Positions 44,279-56,249 of a stretch of 64,000 bases of DNA are shown piece after piece (within the stretch, counting starts at the first letter, position 1; each line of letters opens with the position of its first letter). This DNA comes from Paragonimus westermani (Eukaryota; Platyhelminthes; Trematoda; Plagiorchiida; Troglotrematidae), in contig QNGE01002686.1 in assembly GCA_008508345.1 (NCBI GenBank), positions 3,450 through 67,449 of the forward strand. Direction: 5' to 3'. The position numbers and the translations under genes were made by a program. A model generated the notes under the pieces. The model worked only from the letters and a program-made list of their open reading frames with translations. It had not been told where the DNA came from and ran no database searches.

Positions 44279-47200
44279 TATTGTCCTTTAATGAGTTTGT
44301 GTAGCTTCGTGATCGGTTGAACTTTTCCGTCCAAATCTTTAAAAATACTGTGTATTAGCATGATTCCATCTCTGCTTTACAAGTCGCATTCAACAGTGGA
44401 CTATTAACAGCCGACACAGCCTCACATGCGTTCCTCATTGAGCATTTTTACCGCCTCTGACGCTTATTTTCATCAATTGCATCATGATTTGGTCGGACTG
44501 TTGGCAGCATCTAATTACAACACGTGAAGACCAACATGCGTAAACCGGTTAACACGTTGACCAGAAGCCTTACCAAATCCACATTGTCCGTCAGAAACTG
44601 TTGCGTATGGACGTTTCGAAAGTTTGAACGCCCAGTCCACTCGACCCGTTGTAAATACCACTGGTTGAGGGATACATTCTGAAGTAGCTTTTAGATTGCT
44701 TCCCAACGTACTAGAGATTATACCGATTTGAACCAGGGTTTATCACCTGATGCTTGACGGATCGTTTGAAGATTTCAGCTGGTAGCGGTAAAGCTTTCTG
44801 TCCGCAGACGACAGCAGATACTGAAGTCATTCGTAGACACGTTGAAAACAAACTTGCATGCTGGTGTACTTTTATTCGCGTGCAATCAGCATTCGACCTT
44901 ACACGCATTAATAACGGCAAAGAGATCATGCGCCTCAGGCGAAGTATCTACCATATTATGACATCTACGAGCGGTAGCGTCATCCGTAAGCGCGTAGGTG
45001 AATGAGCCGTTGGTCGCTGAAAGAGCGTTCAATCAGAACTTATCATAAGTCATGGCACGCGTTTGCGGCATACAGGCAGGCTTGGCGCGTGCACAGAGCA
45101 CACCACTCCCGCTGAGTTGGCTACGTGTTCGCTTTGCGGCGTCCTGGAAATCCGATCGCTTCACACACAATGGGACCCATTGTCCTCGTGAGTGCCCAGC
45201 ACTTACGATGACTGAATTATCTAAAGGATAAAACGACGGCAATGCTCACACTTCTACTCACTGAGTTATAATCCTCACTCCTGTACTTTGATAACCTTTG
45301 CGTCCACCGTGTACATGTCGATACCGAGCAGTCGGCCCGTATGACGTCCTTTGTAATGGTGCAGAATGGTAAACGTTAGATAACGTCTTCGACAGATTAA
45401 ATCCAAGCCATGTTTGGGTACAAGTTGAGAGCCGCCTCACGGATGGCAATGGACTTTCCAACTACGGTACCGGATATAAACAGAGGCTCGGGCATTATTC
45501 ACACCTTGGTGGAACGCAAGACTGCCGGCACCAACGTGGTCGGGAATTTCATATGCCCGTTCAACTTACAGGCTACGCTAACGTCTGGCGCATGTAGTTA
45601 CCCGCTGTACTTTACTACCCACTCAGTTTTGGATGGCAAGTTCGCGAGGGTTTCTTATAATGAACAGTTTGCCAGAAGAAAAAGTTAAGTCGTGTTTTCT
45701 GGACAACGATCAATGCGAGTGCCCTGTGATGCTTTTGTTTTCCACTGGGGGCAGTGCGCGTTTTGGACACTGTGGATAAATCCCTCAGATTGTACTTCGC
45801 ATGGAATGCGCGAAATATCGTTATTCCAAGAGGGAACTGAACCAGCCTGACTCACGATTAATGAGTTGAAGTCTACCATCCCATGATGCACTGCCACACC
45901 ATTATTCTCTACTGTCTGATGGTTGATTGTCAGTTGGTTGTTAAAGTGCCCTCAAATGTCCATGAGTAACATCATTCCAAATTGGTGATTCTGAAGGTCA
46001 AAACAAGCTGCGCGCAAAGGTTAATTTAGATCACTCGTGCGCGTGGCAATAGTTTAGGCTAGCTAAAATGTTGTCGAAGTGAACTCTTTAAACCATACAG
46101 GAGCTTTCTGGCGACCATGTTTACTTGGTACTGATTACGCCAGTGTTGATTGTTATAGGCACCCCTTATGTTACGAACCTTAACATATGTTTGAGCCTTT
46201 GGTTGGACAAGCACAGATGTCGACAAACTTCTCTAACACCAAAACATGCGATTCGTACCGGACGATCGCTTTCCGTTTGGCTGATTAATAGTTTCATCTT
46301 GTCGCCTGCACGTCGACTTTCTGTATTAACATTGTATCACCTATTCACACTTTTTCTTCTAATCCGGTCGACCTTTCCCTCTAGAGTCTACGGAACTGCT
46401 GTTCTAGGAAGCAATTCGGATTTTAAATATTTCACTCCGTTGGTTTTTCTTCGTCTTTTCTTCTCCTTCCCATTTGGGCGCAGGTTGACGCCTTTGCTGC
46501 CTGAGTATGTTTGAATCATCCGTTTTTCGTTTTTGAGCTATGCTGAAGAAACACTGTTGTTCGGTTTCCTGATGCTGCCTTTGTGAGTCGCTCCGATTGG
46601 GATTGCTCATTAAGATAAGACGCAATTAGATTCTGAGAAGGACACCATGATATATCATCCCATCATCCTATTTCTAAAACAATATGGCAGGTATCTAGAC
46701 GTATATTTTGGATACATGCTTTGCACATTGGATGACTTCCCTGCCGGCTATTGGTGATGTTGATCCAAACTCTATGTTACGTTAACTGGATGTTTGACGC
46801 TTTGCACACAGTAAATGCTTGTGCAAACGACACCTTGCCCGTTTGATTCGGTGGAAAAAGCTGCTTGTGATTACAGCGGAATTGTTTGTTTTCCCGGAGT
46901 TAGTGATAAGTAGCGTGAAATTTACCCCGACATACCGATTGTCATTGGCAGTCGGTCGCACCTTTCGTATGCCGGTGGACACTTCAGTCAACCTTTTTCA
47001 AAAAGGAACGTTGCACCAAAGTTCTCCTATAGGAGATTGTTGGCATTTTGCGTCCTTGTCACGACAGGGACAAGAGTCCAGACCACGCTTTCTTGAAGCA
47101 AATGAGTTTACTACTGTCCCTCCACCTTACATAATACATGACTGAATAGGCGCATACGAAAGTTCAGTCACTTTCGGTTGTGAGTAATGCTCAGATTGCC

Positions 47201-47600
47201 AATTCACCCCAAGAGAAGACACGGTAACCGTTCTATAAACTCTAAGTGGCGATCGCACTCTGGGTCGTTCCCTACAGTGTAAACAACGGGAACAGTTGTA
47301 CTTGTTAAGCAGCAGTTTTTCGTACTGGCGATAATCAGGAGGTTTTGGTTGGTGAATTCAAACTCAATCACAACAGGTTATATTCTCTTTTTGGAACATC
47401 ATTCGGTTCTTTGCGTAATTTACACTTTGGTGAATTTCTGCACTTTCAGATGTCCATCCTGTATATGAACTGTTTAAGAAAGTTGACATGTGAGTAAGCT
47501 TACTCACATATATATCTGTTTTCCAATATATTGATAAATGTATGGATGACTTTGTGCTAGTATAATAATACACCAATTTGCCTCAGTCGGTATCCCGTAC
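44279..47600. other. Unassigned intergenic stretch
   Basis: No gene, RNA or named repeat recognised in 3.3 kb. ORFs of 60-129 codons (for example 45410-45688 plus, 46125-46514 plus, 46819-47145 plus) show no motif I know. Confidence 0.4.
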
Positions 47601-47639
47601 AGGGCACAAGAGATCAACAATATGTTGCCCTGTCATAGT

Positions 47640-48390
47640 TGAAACCAACAACAGCTAATATTATTGTTTTTCTCGACTATAAAGGAGCGTTCGATCCAGA
47701 GATGCACAAACGCAGAGGTGTGCCGACTTAGTACGTAAACATACTGTCGGCACTTTATTACCATACTTCAGCTCAGATTAGGGTTTACGATGAACTGTCT
47801 GACAGTTTCGGCAACATGAGCGGCGTACGTCGAGGCTGTTCGCTGTCACCAATTTTGTTCAATTTCGTCATAGACAAAATAATGGAGGAATGTCTCCGGC
47901 ACTCACAAGATGCCGGTGTGGACCTCTTACCTCTTGAAAGACTGACTTATCCTGATTAGGCTGACAACAAGTTGTTGCTGTTTGACAACTTTCAAGCAGC
48001 ACGAGCAGTGCTAAACGCTATTCCGCGTTTTGCTAAGTACTTTTGAATGTGCTTTGCAGCCTCAAAATGCAAAGTGCTCTTGCAGGATTGCTGTGGTCAC
48101 GTAGATTTGATGTTAGATGATGTGGTCATGAAGGTTGTTAACAGGTTTGTAAACCTGAGAAGCCGCATCGGAGGCGGCAGCGGAGGGGTAAGGAATGAAA
48201 CAGAAGCTTGCATTCCCAAGGCTAGGGTGGTAGTTGCTAATCTGGCTGGAGACTCTAGGTGAGATGGCGGCTAATCGATCTGGGTGGTGTGGCTGTTGTC
48301 GTTGTTCGGTAGAGCCGCCTGTGAAGTGAGCGCATCTACCGACGCGGGGCAGTGAAATTCGTAAGGAATCTGTATTGCTGCAGCAAGACA
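47640..48390 (+). pseudogene. RTE-type LINE fragment with internal deletion
   Basis: RT palm blocks are visible (a FLDYKGAFDPE-like block at 47670; AQIRVYDELSDSFGN and GVRRGCSLSPILFNFVIDKIM at 47775-47880). A broken catalytic box follows, where a TAG sits beside ADN near 47958, then CFAASKCKVLLQDC and VMKVVNRFVNLRSRI. At about 48245 the frame jumps directly into the family 3' UTR (GGAGACTCTAGGTGAGATGGC), which lies about 450 bp further downstream in the 2080-4440 copy. The C-terminal domain is therefore deleted. Confidence 0.85.
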
Positions 48391-49181
48391 GCTTCCTTAC
48401 GAGAGTAAGGCATTATCATGATGACGCCTCACTCTCACTTGCAGCTCGGTTGCTTGTTTGCAAAGTGTAGGCACCTTGATGTTGAATGTTTGAATATAGA
48501 CACAGTTATGTTCAGTATTATGGTCCCTTCCCGTCCCCTTCTATTTACCTCCTCTTTCTATATAGGGTTTGCTGTTTCTTCATGGTTGTGGCAGTTAAGC
48601 ATTAGTGTGAACCACTGATCTATTGCTGTCTATGAAGGCGATTATTTTAACATCGCCGCTGGTCTTTCTTGTGAACTACCCTTCATTGAGTATAGCCTTG
48701 GGACAAAATTAACGTAATCCATATAAGAGCCCATTTGCACGTTTGACACTGTTGACACAATGCTGGTAAGCACAAATTCCAAGACAAGCACACCTCACTT
48801 CCTGTCCAGTTACGTAGAGTTTCTACAAATCCGATGGATGATCTTGTGCTTGTATGAGGAACTGAAGGCGACCGTACAAAATGCTGCCGTAGAGCTTTGT
48901 GGTGGCACTAGCAGTGTTGGTATCAGAGCTAGTAGGACGCGAGGTGTCTGCAAATCAGACTAGTCGCAAACTTCGTCCTGCATGGTTGAAAATATAATCT
49001 GAAAGGGATGAATCACACTGGCAAAAAGCATTCCGTATGACGTTGCTGGTAGAATGGACGGCCCTCTGGGATGCACGGGGTAGACCAATTTATTATAGTA
49101 TTGGACATTTGCTAGACAAACTCAAAATTGGTTAATCTATTTCGATTTTTTAACGTAAGCATGTAAGTGCAACAAGGCAGT
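48391..49181. other. Unassigned stretch between LINE and BEL element
   Basis: No feature recognised. Short ORFs only. Confidence 0.4.
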
Positions 49182-49284
49182 TGTTAGGATGTTCATTCCG
49201 CTTACTGGATGCCCGTGATGTTGATTCACCAACAGGTGCGGAAGGAACGATGGGTCGGTCGTCACAGGAATAACCAGAATGAGA

Positions 49285-49670
49285 GTAAATTGGTTGATCC
49301 ACGAACTGAGAAATTTCGTTTCCATCGTTCGAATTCCCCATTTTCCCCACTAACTTGACACTTGTTTCCACTACATCACCCACCCCATTTTGTTTTAATG
49401 AAATAATGTGTCGTTAAATGTCCGCGGCACGAGTGGCCATTCCTGTCCTGGTCTGCCGTCGTGTCGGTTCACCCTTGACTTTGCTGGTCCTGTTGAGAAG
49501 CTATTGATTTTGCTGGACGAGACTATCGTCGCGAACGATTGAGGTTTGCCCTTTGTAACTATTGACGCATTTCGTTAATAGTACCGTAGAAATTGTTGGA
49601 TCCAATCTTGTCCTCATTTTGGGGATCCGTTTTACTTGGGCTACGCGTAACTCAACGATCAGACGTGAAT
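49285..49670 (+). repeat. 5' terminal repeat block of the BEL element
   Basis: 386 bp, nearly identical to 55101-55485. The exact LTR start is uncertain: either here or at TGTTAG (49182), but the intervening 103 bp do not match the 131 bp before the 3' block. Confidence 0.92.
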
Positions 49671-49709
49671 CATTACAGTACTCAGTCAGACAAAGCCTGG
49701 AATTTGCTG

Positions 49710-51005
49710 ATGCCAAGGAATTCCGACCCCAAGGAACCCAACGAAGACTCCGGATGTGTCAGGCAAATTCGCCGTTCTGTAGATGCTGTTTCAGTTTCTG
49801 GCTCAGGCAACATTCGTAGATCTACACGCAGTCCGAAGAGTTTGCGGGCTAAATCTACTCTGTTGCTGGCTGAGCTCAAGGAACGAGAAGTCATAGCGGA
49901 AGTCACATTAGAGCGTAAGCTGGCCCAGGCGAGAATGGTAGTTGAGAAGGCTAGATTGTTGCTTGACGTAGCTGAAGATGAGGATGCTCATGCTGACGTT
50001 GACCTCGAGCAAGAGCATTCAGTTGATCGTGACACTTAGGTGAAGCAGTACTTCGAGAACAAGAACATAAGGCTGGCTCCAGAATTGAGGCTAGTGCAGC
50101 TCGATGAGCATAATCCCAGTCCATTCGTCGTATTCTGTCCTGTCAACAGCCGCTATTCTTGATCTTTCTAATGTTGAGTTATGCTCGTTTGATGGTGACC
50201 CCATACATTACTGGAGGTTCGTTCGACAGTTTTAGTGTTATGTCGAAAGGAAGGTATCGGATGATGGTCAACGGCTGTTGTACTTGTTACATTATTGTAG
50301 AAATGGTGCCAGAAAGGCCATCGAAGTGTGCGTCATGCTTCCGTCAACCTCTTCCTATCGCCGAGATCACGAACTACTGAGTGATTTGTACGGGCGGCCG
50401 TACCATTTTGCTCGTTCCCTCATTGATGGGTTGTTGCCTGCGGGAATGACTGTACACAGTACAACAGATGCACTTTCCAAGTTATCAATAAAGATGCAGA
50501 GCTCTGAGATAGCCTTAACCCAAATCAACTATCTCCCTGATCTGAACTCTGTAACCGACATGGGGAGAATTGTTAAATCGCTGCTAGTTGACAGGCAATA
50601 CAGATAGGCTGAGGTCGTGGACCGTGCACTGGCGTTTGGTCAGGAGCCTACTTTTGAACGACTTCGCAAGTTTGTTTCACGGAATGCTCGAATTGCTCGT
50701 AGTAGGTCTGGTCAGGTTGCCTACGACAGTGACGACAAAATCACCAAATCAGCTGCGACGTATGGTTTAGACAAGTTGGACACACCGAGAGATATCAGCG
50801 GACAGGCGAGAGCCTCAACTTACGCGGTAACTAAGCAGTGTTTATCGTCCTCTGCAGATAGCTGTCTCTTGCGTGAGCAGATTCGTGAATTAGAACGCTG
50901 CCTTGAATTGCGTTCAATGAATATCGAGCAGAGGTGGGACAACATTCGACGAGAAGGCGGATGTTTTATTTGCTTTAAGCACTCCCACGTAGCTATCCAT
51001 TAAAA
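49710..51005 (+). pseudogene. gag of the BEL element
   Basis: It starts at the Met at 49710 (MPRNSDPKEP). A charged coiled coil (LLLAELKEREVIAEVTLERK, continuing through VVEKARLLLDVAEDED) runs to the TAG near 50040. Capsid blocks continue in other frames (LYLLHYCRNGARKAIEVCVM at 50275-50340; DLYGRPYHFARSLIDGLL; TQINYLPDLNSV). An in-frame TAG follows at 50606. It ends with a zinc knuckle, CFICFKHSHVAIH (about 50961-51000), whose final Cys lies beyond a TAA. At least three lesions. Confidence 0.88.
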
Positions 51006-51012
51006 ACGTAGG

Positions 51013-51525
51013 TTGAGGTGCACCATAGATGAATATATTGGTTGTCATAATGGCTTGCTACACTTGAAGACCAATGGACCTGGAATGGCTACTTCAGTGC
51101 GTCAAGGCCCTTGCAGTGAAGCCAGTTGTTCAGGCAAGCAGGCTCGCTTAGGTGTCATCCCGGTGCAAGTGGTGGTTCCCTCTGGAACCTTTACTACCTA
51201 CGCGTTTGTGGATAACGGGCCGGACACCACCCTGGTAAAGAAGAACTTTCTAGATCTTCTAGGCATCTCGGGTACTGCAACAACAACAACAACATATTGC
51301 ATGGGCGCCAAGTTAAATATGAGGTTCTTTGATGGATATGAGACCGTTACCATCGATAACGCCTACTCCGATGGGGACCTGCTTATGAGACCCATCTCTT
51401 TCATTCAGAGAGAAGCCAGTTTGTGGGCGCACTTGCTGGACGTTGCATTTAGTGAAACTGAGGACGGTGAGATCAATATTCTTCTCGGTTGTGACGTACC
51501 CGAGACGCACTGGGTCCCAGACTAA
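51013..51525 (+). pseudogene. protease of the BEL element
   Basis: BEL-type aspartic protease with FVDNGPDTTLVKK (Asp near 51211) in place of the usual DNGSDTTL. Later blocks are RPISFIQ and INILLGCDVPETHWV. A short ACA repeat encodes poly-Thr at about 51279-51293. The frame stays open for 170 codons and then stops before RT. Confidence 0.85.
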
Positions 51526-51749
51526 AGGCTAGGGGGACGTAGACAGCCATACGTAGTGAGGATCCTGTTCGGTTGGATGTTGTGCGGACCTTGGACCAGT
51601 GAACGCCAGGCTAAGGCGTTTGTCAACTGGATTTTGCAGGAAGTTCCCACGTTATGAAATCAGATTCGGGCCTCATGTGATACTGAGTCCACTGATATGT
51701 CACCGAATGGTCCCACACTCTCTAAAGAGGATTCGATGTACTTACCACT

Positions 51750-52671
51750 AGTATAGTCATCCGCGCTGGACGCAAACAGGCATTATGAAGTGCCTCTTCC
51801 TTGGAAGGATGAGCACCTCTCCTTTCCTAACAACTACAAAATGGTTCATAAAAGTTTGTCCTACTTGAAGAAGAGATTTAACCGTGATGAAGATACGTTT
51901 TCGAAGTACGCGAAGGTGATACATCTCATTGAACGTCGATATGTTGGAAGGGTCCCCCAAGCTCATCTCGATCCAAGCCATTCGCATCGGTGGTACTTGC
52001 CACACCACCCTGTACTAAACTCTAAGAAACCAGGGAATCTCAGAGTAGTATTTGATTGCGCGGCTGAATACCAGAGACCGTCCTTGAATGACAAGCTGTA
52101 TCAAGGCCCTGACTTGACTAAAAATCTGGTAGGCGTATTGCTATGACTATGAGCAAAGAAAGTGGCAGTGTCAGCGGATATCGAAGAGATGTTTCAACAA
52201 GTACGCATCCCCGTTCGTGATCGGGGTATGTTCCGATTTCTCTGGTGGCCCAAACATGACCTTGCAAGAGATCCAGTAGAGTACCAAACGGCTTCCCATC
52301 CTTTCGGCGCTGCCTCCTTTCTCTTCAACGCCATTTGTGCACTACGACTTACCTCTGAGGACTGTGAGTCGATGTATGAAAATTACATTCGCGAGTCAGT
52401 TCGGACAACTTTTCATGTCGATGATTGTCTAACTTCGATCCCAAACGCGGAGACAGCAAAACACTATGTGAGAGAGGTTTGTGACATGTTGACAGGAGGA
52501 GGCTTCCGACTGCGAAACTGGGTTTCGAACGACCGTGAGGTGTCAGCATCAATACCGACCTCAGAGCTCTCACCCTCCTTAGAGGATATTGCAACCAAAT
52601 TCCTGCCATCGCTGCGAACTTTCGGTATCCAACGGGACGCTGAAACGGATGAATTTCGCTTGAGCCTTTAG
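51750..52671 (+). pseudogene. reverse transcriptase of the BEL element
   Basis: YEVPLPWKDE at about 51783, then SLSYLKKRFNRDEDTFSKYA, WYLPHHPVLN and LRVVFDCAAEYQRPSLND, up to a TGA near 52145. After it come VSADIEEMFQQVRIP, HPFGAASFLFN and the catalytic box FHVDD (52414-52425) with both Asp intact. The frame then continues to a stop at 52669-52671. Two stops lie between the fingers and palm. Confidence 0.9.
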
Positions 52672-52773
52672 CTACCAGGCAGGGCAGAGACTAGGAGAGG
52701 GACGCCATCCTGTGTTTCTTCGCTATACGCCCCTTCGGGCTTTGTCTCGCCGTGGCTACTGCCAAGAAAACGT

Positions 52774-53310
52774 TTGCTTCAGAACCTGTGCAAGAGTGGT
52801 CTCGGATGGGACGGACCGTTGAGTATGGAAGATCGCGAAGAGTGGCAAGCTTGGTCGTTGAGCCCAAAGGCTGTTGATGTCCTCCGAGTTCGATGCTGCA
52901 TGCTGTTTCCGCAGGTTATTGTTGCAGAGCTATCCGAGCTGCATATATTTTGTGATGCCTTGGAAGAGGGCTATGGGGAAGTAGCATATGGATGCTTCAC
53001 CTTAAATGAAGGTATCGGGAATAGTGCACTACTGTTAAGCAAGACTGCAGTTGCACCATGCGACGACTCGAATTAGTCGCAGCAGTCCTAGCCATGAGAT
53101 TACATGGAATCACCTTTAACAACTTGGGTCAGATGTTCCGATATTGTTATTTTTGGACTGGATCCATGATCGTCCTCTACTATATACACAATGTGTCGAG
53201 TCGGTTCTGCAAGTTTGTGGCTCACAGCCTCTCTGTGATCCATCAGTCGTCGACACCCAAACAATAGAGACGCGTAAGATCCAAAGAAAACCCGGTTGAT
53301 TCAGCTTCGC
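52774..53310 (+). pseudogene. RNase H of the BEL element
   Basis: LHIFCDALEEGYGEVAYG at about 52940-52995 matches the LHxFxDASExGYG start of BEL RNase H. It is followed by RRLELVAAVLAMRL (53061-53100), a YFWTGSMIVLYYI block and a FVAHSLSVI block. A frameshift separates the first part from the rest. Confidence 0.82.
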
Positions 53311-53315
53311 GCGGT

Positions 53316-54780
53316 TTGATGGGCGGCCAAATAAGAGACAAGTGGTTGAAAGGCCCTGAGTTCTTGAATCGGCCTTGCAGGTCATGGCCTCAGAAACCCA
53401 ATTCTCTCGTCGAGCCCAACGACCTTGAGCTAAAGAAGACGCCGGTTCATATTAACTTCGTCGTTCAGGCCAACGGTCTGCATAAACTTATTATTCGATG
53501 TTCAAGTTGGACTCGATTGCTTAAAGCCGTGGTATGGCTTACCCGGTTCAAGCGTTACATTATGGAACTCCATGGCGAACGCTTGGAATTGACTTTGAAA
53601 GCTGGTCCCCTCAGTTTAAAGGAGATCAAAGCGGCAGAAATAGACTTGATCAGATCAGTACAATCAGAGTGCCTCCCCGAGGAAGTGGCCCTGCTGTCCA
53701 TGCCGTCTGGCTGTGATAGCCTCCCTGTTCTCTCAGAGAAGCTCCTTGAAGAAATTGTTCCCCGTCACGAGTGAAGGAGTTATGCGGGTAGGAGGTCGAT
53801 TGTCGCCATCAGCTTACAGTTTTGGAGCCATGCACCCCATAATTTTGCCTAAACACCATCACATCGTTGATCTTGTTATAAGATATCATCACAAGGGCGA
53901 AGGTCATTCCAGAATGTCACATGTGTTGTATTAGCTAACGGGGCACTTCTGGATCATACAGGGTGGCGCGGCGGTTAAGCGAGTCATTGGATCATGCCTA
54001 GCCTGCCGTAATCGCTGTGCTTCTGTCGGTAGGCAGCTAATGGCCCCTCTTCCATCTGTTAGGGTAAACCCAGTATGGCATCCGTTTACGAACGCTGGGT
54101 TGGATTATTTTGGACCCGTTTGTTTGAAGAGGGACAGGACTTCCGAAAATAGGTATGGATGTATATTCACGTGCGTACAGTCCCGAGCAGTGCATATCAA
54201 AGTAGCTGACATGTTGAATGCCGACTCGTTTATTATGGTCCTGTCACGATTTATCGGACGTAGATGTAGGCCTGAGGCAATTTCTTCTGATAACGGTACC
54301 AATTTCGTAGCCGCTGACAAACAATTTAGAGGCTTAGTCCGCAACTTAGGTAGCGGGTCTGTGAATGACAAGCTCTCACGGAAGGGAATTCAGTGGTACT
54401 TCAACCCACCGTATGCTTGTCATCGGGGTGAAGAATGGGGGCGATTGATTTTGTCTGTCAGATGTATTTTGAGCGCAATCTGCCGAGAGCAACGAACCGA
54501 TGACGAAACCCTTCTAACTCGATTGGCTGAAGTAGGGCGTGTGTTAAGCAGCCGACCATTGGTTCCTGTTGCCGCAGACGGTCCTGACAACATCGCTGTA
54601 ACCCTGAAAGACTTACTTTTCTTGAGGAGCAATACATGGTTGGCCCCAGAATACAATCTGGTAGAGAGATACATTATGTGTTGGAAACAAGCGAATAACA
54701 TGGCAACTGCCTTTTGGAAAAGGTGGTCTAGAGGGTATGTGTCATCGTTGCAAGTGCGCCAGAGGTGGTTGACAAGGTAA
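53316..54780 (+). pseudogene. integrase of the BEL element
   Basis: 53316-53774 is the pre-integrase region (RFKRYIMELHGERLE, then IKAAEIDLIRSVQSE). After a frameshift comes GRLSPSAYSFGAMHPIILPK and a HKGEGHSRMSHVLY zinc-domain start, with a TAG at about 53932. 54040-54780 is the core: NAGLDYFGPV (Asp), ISSDNGTNFVAAD (Asp), then YACHRGEEWGRLILSVR. There the family has WERLI, so the catalytic Glu is Gly (GGG, 54439-54441). C-terminal blocks (DLLFLRSNTW, FWKRWSRGYVSSLQVRQRW) are typical of BEL. Confidence 0.9.
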
Positions 54781-54954
54781 CGTGAATTTTAGGTCCGTGA
54801 CGTTGTTCTTGTTGTATCCGATGGACTGACTAGGGACCAGTAGCCCCTGGGACTAGTTACGAAGTGTGAAGTAGACGCGGACGAACTAGTCCGTACTGTA
54901 GAGGTTTGCGCGATGACCGGTCGAATGAGGAGAGATGTGAGGGGTCTCTGTTTG

Positions 54955-54969
54955 TTAGAGGGGCATGAC
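54955..54969 (+). other. Candidate polypurine tract of the BEL element
   Basis: AGAGGGGCATGAC lies immediately before TGTTAG at 54970, the position expected for the second-strand primer if the 3' LTR begins there. Confidence 0.45.
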
Positions 54970-55100
54970 TGTTAGACATTACGGTTCGCAAGGTCTTCAA
55001 CGTATGTCGTGTGGATAGTTATATTAAGTATAGATAGGTGGCCAGAAATGTACAGCACTACCAGCGGTCTGTCAGATGCAGACGAATTTTGGCAGGCGCT

Positions 55101-55485
55101 GTAAATTTGTTGATCCACGAACTGAGAAATTTCGTTTCCATCGTTCGAATTCCCCATTTTCCCCACTAACTTGACACTTGTTTCCACTACATCACCCACC
55201 CCATTTTGTTTTAATGAAATAATGTGTCGTTAAATGTCCGCGGCACGAGTGGCCATTCCTGTCCTGGTCTGCCGTCGTGTCGGTTCACCCTTGACTTTGC
55301 TGGTCCTGTTGAGAAGCTATTGATTTTGCTGGACGAGACTATCGTCGCGAACGATTGAGGTTTGCCCTTTGTAACTATTGACGCATTTCGTTAATAGTAC
55401 CGTAGAAATTGTTGGATCCAATCTTGTCCTCATTTTGGGGATCCGTTTACTTGGGCTACGCGTAACTCAACGATCAGACGTGAAT
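55101..55485 (+). repeat. 3' terminal repeat block of the BEL element
   Basis: 385 bp. It differs from the 5' block by T for G at its eighth base and by one T missing from a TTTT run. It is preceded by TGTAAATT, so TG at 55100-55101 is an alternative LTR start. Confidence 0.92.
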
Positions 55486-55609
55486 TGTTTCAATGAGTGA
55501 TAGAGAAATTCTCCAAATTTCCATGGCCAAATGGCCGTGTAGTTTCCCCACATACCTCGTGCATGAGAATCTTTGTTAACCAACTTCTAAGGACAACACT
55601 TTACGCGCT

Positions 55610-56246
55610 TCAACTAATCATACGCGGCTAGTGATCGCTTCAGCGGCCGCTCGCTGGAAATTTCAAGTGGTGAATATTTTTTTCCAGGTCGACTTGACCG
55701 GCAAATACAGACTGTGTAAAGCTTTTTTGAAGTAGGCTTTTTCCTGCGTAGGATGTATTTTCCATTACCTTCAAGAGGTTCAATGCTACCTTCACAGGTC
55801 ATTTGTTAATAAAATGACTAACTGGATGATAACCGGATGGTTAGGCTTCTTTACTCTAGCATATTTTACAGGTATCTGTGCGCAAGGTGATATATGTGCA
55901 TATTCGCTGCCACCGAATTTGAGGTCCCAGTAATCTGAACAGCAGTGAATTCCGTCAAGATCAATCTGTAACGCATTGGGATCGTCAGCATTCCATGTTT
56001 TTAGGTCATTGGCACAAAGGAGAGTGTTGATCAAAATGAAACTATGGGTTTCAATGAAACACATCGGAAACGATAGAGGAGCAAACGCGTAGTCTCGCGG
56101 ATCGCCACTGGAGATTGAGTAAGGAGAAGACACATCCTGTTGGAACTGATCCAGCAGAATACTACCCAGTCATCACTCACTATCAAAAGCCGGCTGACAA
56201 TGAAAAGCAAAAACCCAACGCGTTGGCCACGGTATATTGATATCAA
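55610..56246 (-). pseudogene. CR1-type LINE fragment, RT palm
   Basis: On the minus strand 56133-55792 reads HSFILINTLLCANDLKTWNA, then DPNALQIDLDGIHCCSDYW and FGGSEYAHIS. This resembles the CR1 RT run LFADDLKxWR, then ALQxDLDxLxxWSxxW. The catalytic ADD is AND here. Flanking frames toward 55615 may continue it. No 3' end was identified. Confidence 0.6.
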
Positions 56247-56249
56247 CCC

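Larger units (their letters stand above)
49182..55485 (+). mobile_element. BEL/Pao LTR retrotransposon, inactive copy
   Basis: About 6.3 kb in the order terminal repeat, Gag, protease, RT, RNase H, integrase, terminal repeat, all on the plus strand. The DNGxDTTL protease, the RT FHVDD box and the long C-terminal integrase are BEL/Pao hallmarks. The directly repeated blocks 49285-49670 and 55101-55485 differ by one substitution and one base deletion. Each is preceded by a TGTTAG (49182; 54970) that may mark the true LTR starts. Gag and pol are broken by many stops and frameshifts. No target-site duplication was identified. Confidence 0.9.
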
